Assembly: GCA_900708905.1 (NCBI GenBank)
Contig: CAADRB010000013.1
Coordinates: 619,576 to 683,575, forward strand
DNA from: Hymenolepis diminuta
Taxonomy: Eukaryota > Platyhelminthes > Cestoda > Cyclophyllidea > Hymenolepididae
Direction of reading: 5' to 3'
DNA: 64,000 bases
In this document: positions 59,417-64,000 of the stretch, piece after piece
How the letters are laid out: every line of letters begins with the position of its first letter
Position numbering within the stretch: position 1 is the first letter of the stretch
Made by a program: the position numbers and the translations under genes
The notes under the pieces: model-generated
What the model saw: only the letters and a program-made list of their open reading frames with translations
Database searches by the model: none
Told to the model about the DNA's origin: nothing

Positions 59417-62400
59417 CACTGTCCTGAAATGAGAAAACTTGGCACCGTACTATCCTATTCGTTAAGAAAACATATTGTGTGATACTTCTGCGCAGATCAT
59501 ACAGGGGATTTTTGACGTTTGCTGTTAAGTAATCCTTTGATTAATGTCCTACGTCAGAAGAAGGCGGATTGCAATTTTATCATCCAATGACAGGGAATTA
59601 AGATATATTCACAAGAATTCTGAACGGTTTTGAATGTGTGTAAAAACGCAAAGGCAAGATGATAACTCTATCATCGAGGAGCAAAATGAATTTTGATGTG
59701 GGAACCTCCCAGAAAATTCCAGCAACATTTTCTGATTAAAGCTAGCAGATTGTCAAGAATTCGTGCCAAAAAAGCACATTGAACTTGAATTTAGATGAAT
59801 TTTAAAAATTTGAAAATTGCTCATTCTCCCTAAAATTTTGTTCTATTTCCATTTTTAGCAAGCACTCAAAGTGATCTGATAAGATATATGTCCTTTTTCT
59901 GAAATTGACTATCAGTTCTTCAGTTTGTCAGTTTAAAAAGGGTTTCCCCATCATCGAATACCGAAATCCATGCCGTACTTCCAATGAAGTTTCTTTCTTC
60001 ACTTAACTTTTACATCGACTTTGGCCGCTGCCTAAATTCCACTTCCAAAATACGTCATGTTCTCTTTGACGGAAGTAATCAACCGGTGTCTCCGTCTCTT
60101 CTTTTGTTGCAATGATGTTCATTCAAGCCAGAAAGATCATTAGGTCAATAAGTTTTCTCAACTCTGAGTTACTGGTCCTCCTATCACAATCGATTCGTGT
60201 TATAATCCAAGTAATATACTTTTCCGTCTTTCTATCATCGTGACGCAATTTCTTCTGCCTGAAATCAGAAGAAATTTATAAAAATTCACCACCTTTAATA
60301 ACCTCGGATATAAAATTAAGGAACGAATAGGGATTAAGCTTTCCGAGTGTCATACTGAAAGCTCTGATTTTCTAGGTCACATATTTTATGGTAAGAAAAA
60401 CAACACTTTTCTTCCCTAAGTAATAAAACTTTCCTTAAAAGGATTAACATGTCTCCGGAAAACAAATATCATAATATGTTAATTATTAAATAACACCGAA
60501 TCCATCGTGCTTAATCACTTTCTTTGTAATATGTAATCGACGTTAAAAGGGTACAAGTATCCCCTTCGTGTGACTATTTTCGGTATTTTCTGCTGAGGTG
60601 TACTGATTTAAAACAAAGTATGGTCCCCTTAAAGTCTCCAATGCAGAATTTATCATTAAAACAATTCTATCATTCCTTTCAAACACTTTAAATGGCTCAG
60701 AATTTTAAATATTCTTTCATTAGTACATATTTAAATTTTGAGTAGATTTGCCTATGATGGCGAAATTGGAATTTAAAGAAACTTTGATGTTCAAATCCAC
60801 TTGGGATTGTAGACCTTCATGACATGAGATATTCGGGAACTTTCCATTCGATTGGAGTTAAGCTTTAAAGAATATTTTTTTTCTACGGATTTCGGAGGTA
60901 AGGATTTATATCTGTATGTACTCTAGCGAATCAAATTTCCACTTTATATCCAATCAGAATTGGGCCTCTTATGGAGGAGTGGGTGGCTGCGTCAGCTCAT
61001 CCTAAGGATTATGCAGTTGTTAGTGAAATGAGTACAAGCAAAACTGGCAAACTTGGAAGTTAAATTAATGGTTTTCCAGATTTCACTTTTCTATAAGATG
61101 GATTAACGGTAATGGTTAATCGCCGACTAGAAATTCGCAGGTACACTCACGTAACTACGGCTCAGCTGCTATTCCTTCCTATTCCTTCATTGGGTGATAT
61201 AAGGAACACATTCTGAAAGGCCAAACGAACCTGGGAATTATTCATCAGTTTGGTGAGGGTGTTTTCAGGTGGATACGAATAGGAAGGAAATACATTCGGT
61301 GTTGCTAGATCCCCTTATTTTTCACTTATGTGCAAAATTCATTTCAATTGCATTTTTCTACATTAGTGATTTGTGTATTTCAGACATCAAAATGCCTTCT
61401 TTTAACATTAATTTGACTCTATCTGATTGTCAGAATATCTAAAATAAAATTAAATAAAATTTAAAATCTTCAGTCAAACTGGAGATGGATTTCCTATTTG
61501 TGTGTTGAGTTTCATAATTTTAAACCTCAGGTCAATTCCGTATGGAAATCAATGTGATTTTTAACAAGTCGAACCTCTCTGACGCACAAATACGAAATAA
61601 ATTTGATTTGATTAAAGGTATTAAACAAAGAAATGATCAACTTGATCAGATGGAAAATCGTCTATTTAGAACCATTTATCAGTCTTTGGGAAGATGGTTA
61701 TGAATTGACCTTCTATAAAAGTGTACCGAACACGGGCGAACTTCATTCATACTGCTTGATCGGTCCCAATTTTCCCCTCTGTAATATTTAGGAACGTACT
61801 TTTAACTACTACTACAATCTCATGAGATTTGGTTTCAAACGGCGGATATCGTCCGTGGTTTGGAATTTTAACTTAGTTCAATAGTAAAAATTTACGTCTT
61901 TCACTCAAATGAGTTAAAAAAATGCAAGATCTTCCAAAATTTCCGAATTATATATACGCAATACACACATTCGGAATTCAGAGTTCTATCCATCGCACCT
62001 TGGCACCGTCATCAAGTAATACAAGCGCCTGAAGGAGGAATTTTATCGCCGCTGGATGTGTACTTTCATAGGATTATTTTGAATTCCGTGCTACTGTGCG
62101 AATTAAAACAAAATTGTTCCTACGAATTTGACTTTCAAAATAGAATGCTTTTAGTTGAAGCAACGATCGGCAAACACTTCTTCATGCATTTTTTTGTATT
62201 CCTCTTTGACTTACAAAATTATCCCTTTTGTAGAACATGGGAAATCAAACGAAAAGTATAAAATTGCAAGAAAGGAGAATTCAGTAGGTTAATTCGAAAT
62301 CTTCAAACACTAGTATATATTTCTGTATTGAAATAAAACAGAGATATCTATTAGTAATTAAAAATAATGGAAACTTATTCAAAAAACGGATGATGCAGTG

Positions 62401-63570
62401 TTTAATGAGTTCGTCTGCAAAATCAAAGGTTGCTGGTTCAATGCCGATCGGAGTATACCGATCACTGGGTCTAAAGATGGATAAGCAGATCTAATTTTAA
62501 TATTTCGATGGTCACCTATTCATGGTAACACAATCTTGCTTACGTCAGGTCAGGTTACACAAATATTATCTGAAGGAGCCTAGAAGTTGGATTACAACTT
62601 ACTCGAATACAACTACTCAATTGATATTTGTTGCGAAATACCTGCATCTAGGGGAAGGATTCATCATTACTAAATAAATAAATTGTTGATAAAATAAATA
62701 TTTCGTTTAATCTGCAATAAAATGTGGTGGATGGGAACCCCCGGCATAATTTAATTATTTGAATTGCGTGAGGCGCTGTTGTATATTTATTGGGTTACCT
62801 CTATTTAATGAAATACCCTTCTCATTCCAAGACGCAAAATTTTCCACTTCCAAGGCGATTTTTTGACAAAACTTGCTCATCACTAAAATAATACGAAAAT
62901 TCTCTTCTGCTCTTATATCACTTCGCAAAAATTCAAATATGATAATTGATTAATCAATTAAGTGTTCCTCTTTAAATTTATTTCCTGAAATATATTTAAT
63001 ATTGATCTCTCAATAATTTAAGATTTTATTCTTATTAGCAACGTTTTTATGGGATATGAAATGCTCATATTCCAATGACTACAAAGACGGATTTTAAAGT
63101 TACAAAGAAATTACCACTTTTTGTGTCGATGATTGCATGGAAGCCGCCCAAATGACAGCAGACTATCGGCTGCAATTGAAAAATAATTTTTTTTAAAATT
63201 CGAGTTCTATATAATAATGTTACTTCCGGTAACTTTTACAAATCTAAATGAAAGAGTAAGCCTCATTTTAAGGACCCGACGATAAATATTTCACCAAAAT
63301 CCAACTTCTAGCAAGTTTGAAAAGGACTATTTCTCCATTTGGTTTTGTAAAACAAAGTACATTTCCGTTAATTAAAGATGGAACAAGATATTTTATGTCA
63401 ATACACAACCATTCCATTTACAGCACCGCCAAATACAGTTTCCATTACTACAAATATTAAGGTGAATTAGCCCAAAGTACATGAAGAAATGGTTAAATGC
63501 AAAGTTAAGGAGGTGGACTACGAAATGTCAAAAGCTCGCTTTGTAGAGTATTTACCTACAAATAACGATA
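59417..63570. other. Spacer with one SINE-like piece
   Basis: AT-rich DNA with no gene recognised. The frame at 62058-62261 has no features. A tRNA-derived SINE-like segment lies near 62390-62470. Confidence 0.4.
62390..62470 (+). repeat. tRNA-derived SINE-like fragment
   Basis: Shows an A-box-like GATGCAGTGTTTAATGAG, an anticodon-arm-like GTCTGCAAAATCAAAGG with GCA in the loop position, and a B-box-like GGTTCAATGCC, in tRNA order and spacing. No closed acceptor stem is present, so it is not a functional tRNA gene. Orientation is plus. Confidence 0.45.
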
Positions 63571-64000
63571 AAACACATGGGCTGAAAAGTCCCAGGCCTA
63601 ACACATAGATGGTGCTAGTTTTATTGCAATCACCTTTTTTCAGTTAATGCTCACCTTCAAAAGGCAGCCGTTAAAATTTCATGATATTCTATTCATTACT
63701 TTGTGAGTTATTGTGCTAAGAGTGACAATACTTTTGTTATTTTCAAAATAATGGATCAAAAACAATTTGGTGTTTTAATTTTACACTGCTTCTTGATGGG
63801 AAAAGATACCGTTGAAGCGAAGCAATGGCTTGAAAAGTGTTATGGGGACTCCGCTCCATCAGAAACAACAATAAAACGTTGGTTTGCTGACTTCAAAGGT
63901 GGTCGTAGAGACACCGACACCGAGACACACAGAACGCAGTGGACGTCCAAATGAGGCGGTAGCACCAGAAAACATTAAAAAATCCACAAAATCGTTTTGA
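63571..64000 (+). mobile_element. Mariner transposon, 5' end, cut by window edge
   Basis: The terminal-repeat region (GGGCTGAAAAGTCCCAGGCC, near 63579) resembles the TTGGCTGATAAGTCCCCGGT start of cecropia-type mariners and follows a TA at 63569-63570. About 180 bases further, an ATG at 63751 opens a transposase N-terminus (MDQKQFGVLILHCFLMGKDT, then VEAKQWLEKCYGDSAP and TTIKRWFADFKGG), the helix-turn-helix DNA-binding part. A one-base frameshift near 63925 moves the reading to GRPNEAVAPENIKK in the next frame, so this copy is inactive unless that base is a sequencing error. The catalytic domain lies beyond the window. Confidence 0.75.

Overview
This is an AT-rich, gene-poor stretch of an invertebrate nuclear genome. 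Very short canonical introns (36 and 42 bp) sit beside introns of more than 10 kb, and the repeats are dominated by Ty3/Gypsy, mariner/maT and Merlin elements. Together these suggest a flatworm (Platyhelminthes), but this is inference: no species-diagnostic sequence is present. There are no operons, CRISPR arrays or recognisable complete tRNA/rRNA genes.

Two multi-exon genes on the + strand can be assembled with consistent splice phases. (1) NSRP1, nuclear speckle splicing regulatory protein 1, 6192-10166: six exons, about 391 aa. (2) SHOC2, the leucine-rich-repeat scaffold of the RAS-RAF-ERK pathway, 17322-34703: thirteen exons summing to exactly 578 codons plus stop, close to the 582 aa of human SHOC2. 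Its two N-terminal exons lie 12.9 kb upstream of the leucine-rich-repeat exons, and that intron holds a solo Gypsy LTR and a maT-like transposon.

Layout: 1-1180, no gene, microsatellites. 1185-1912, Gypsy LTR plus gag remnant (+). 2589-2748, orphan exon-like block (-). 3100-4690, second decayed Gypsy (-) with gag, protease and integrase pieces but no reverse transcriptase. 4693-5823, decayed mariner (-) with both terminal inverted repeats. 6192-10166, NSRP1. 10167-15063, intergenic, with one half of a dispersed repeat pair at each side. 15064-15937, Merlin element interrupted by a 466-base assembly gap. 17322-34703, SHOC2. 34704-64000, a near desert: two related 0.3-0.4 kb LTRs (46525-46901, 47797-48119), a maT-like relic (57165-58324), two small ORFs that might be real (56666-56947 with a membrane segment; 59171-59416 with a signal-peptide-like start), a few exon-like islands, tRNA-derived SINE-like pieces, and the 5' end of a mariner running off the right edge (63571-64000).

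The two host genes are functionally unrelated (mRNA splicing versus MAPK signalling) and nothing suggests co-regulation. No convincing new multi-gene system was found. The most useful leads are the two small ORFs at 56.7 and 59.4 kb, the apparently degenerate PP1-docking motif of this SHOC2, possible spliced-leader acceptor sites just before start codons, and the Merlin element whose 8-bp target duplication is itself a palindrome.
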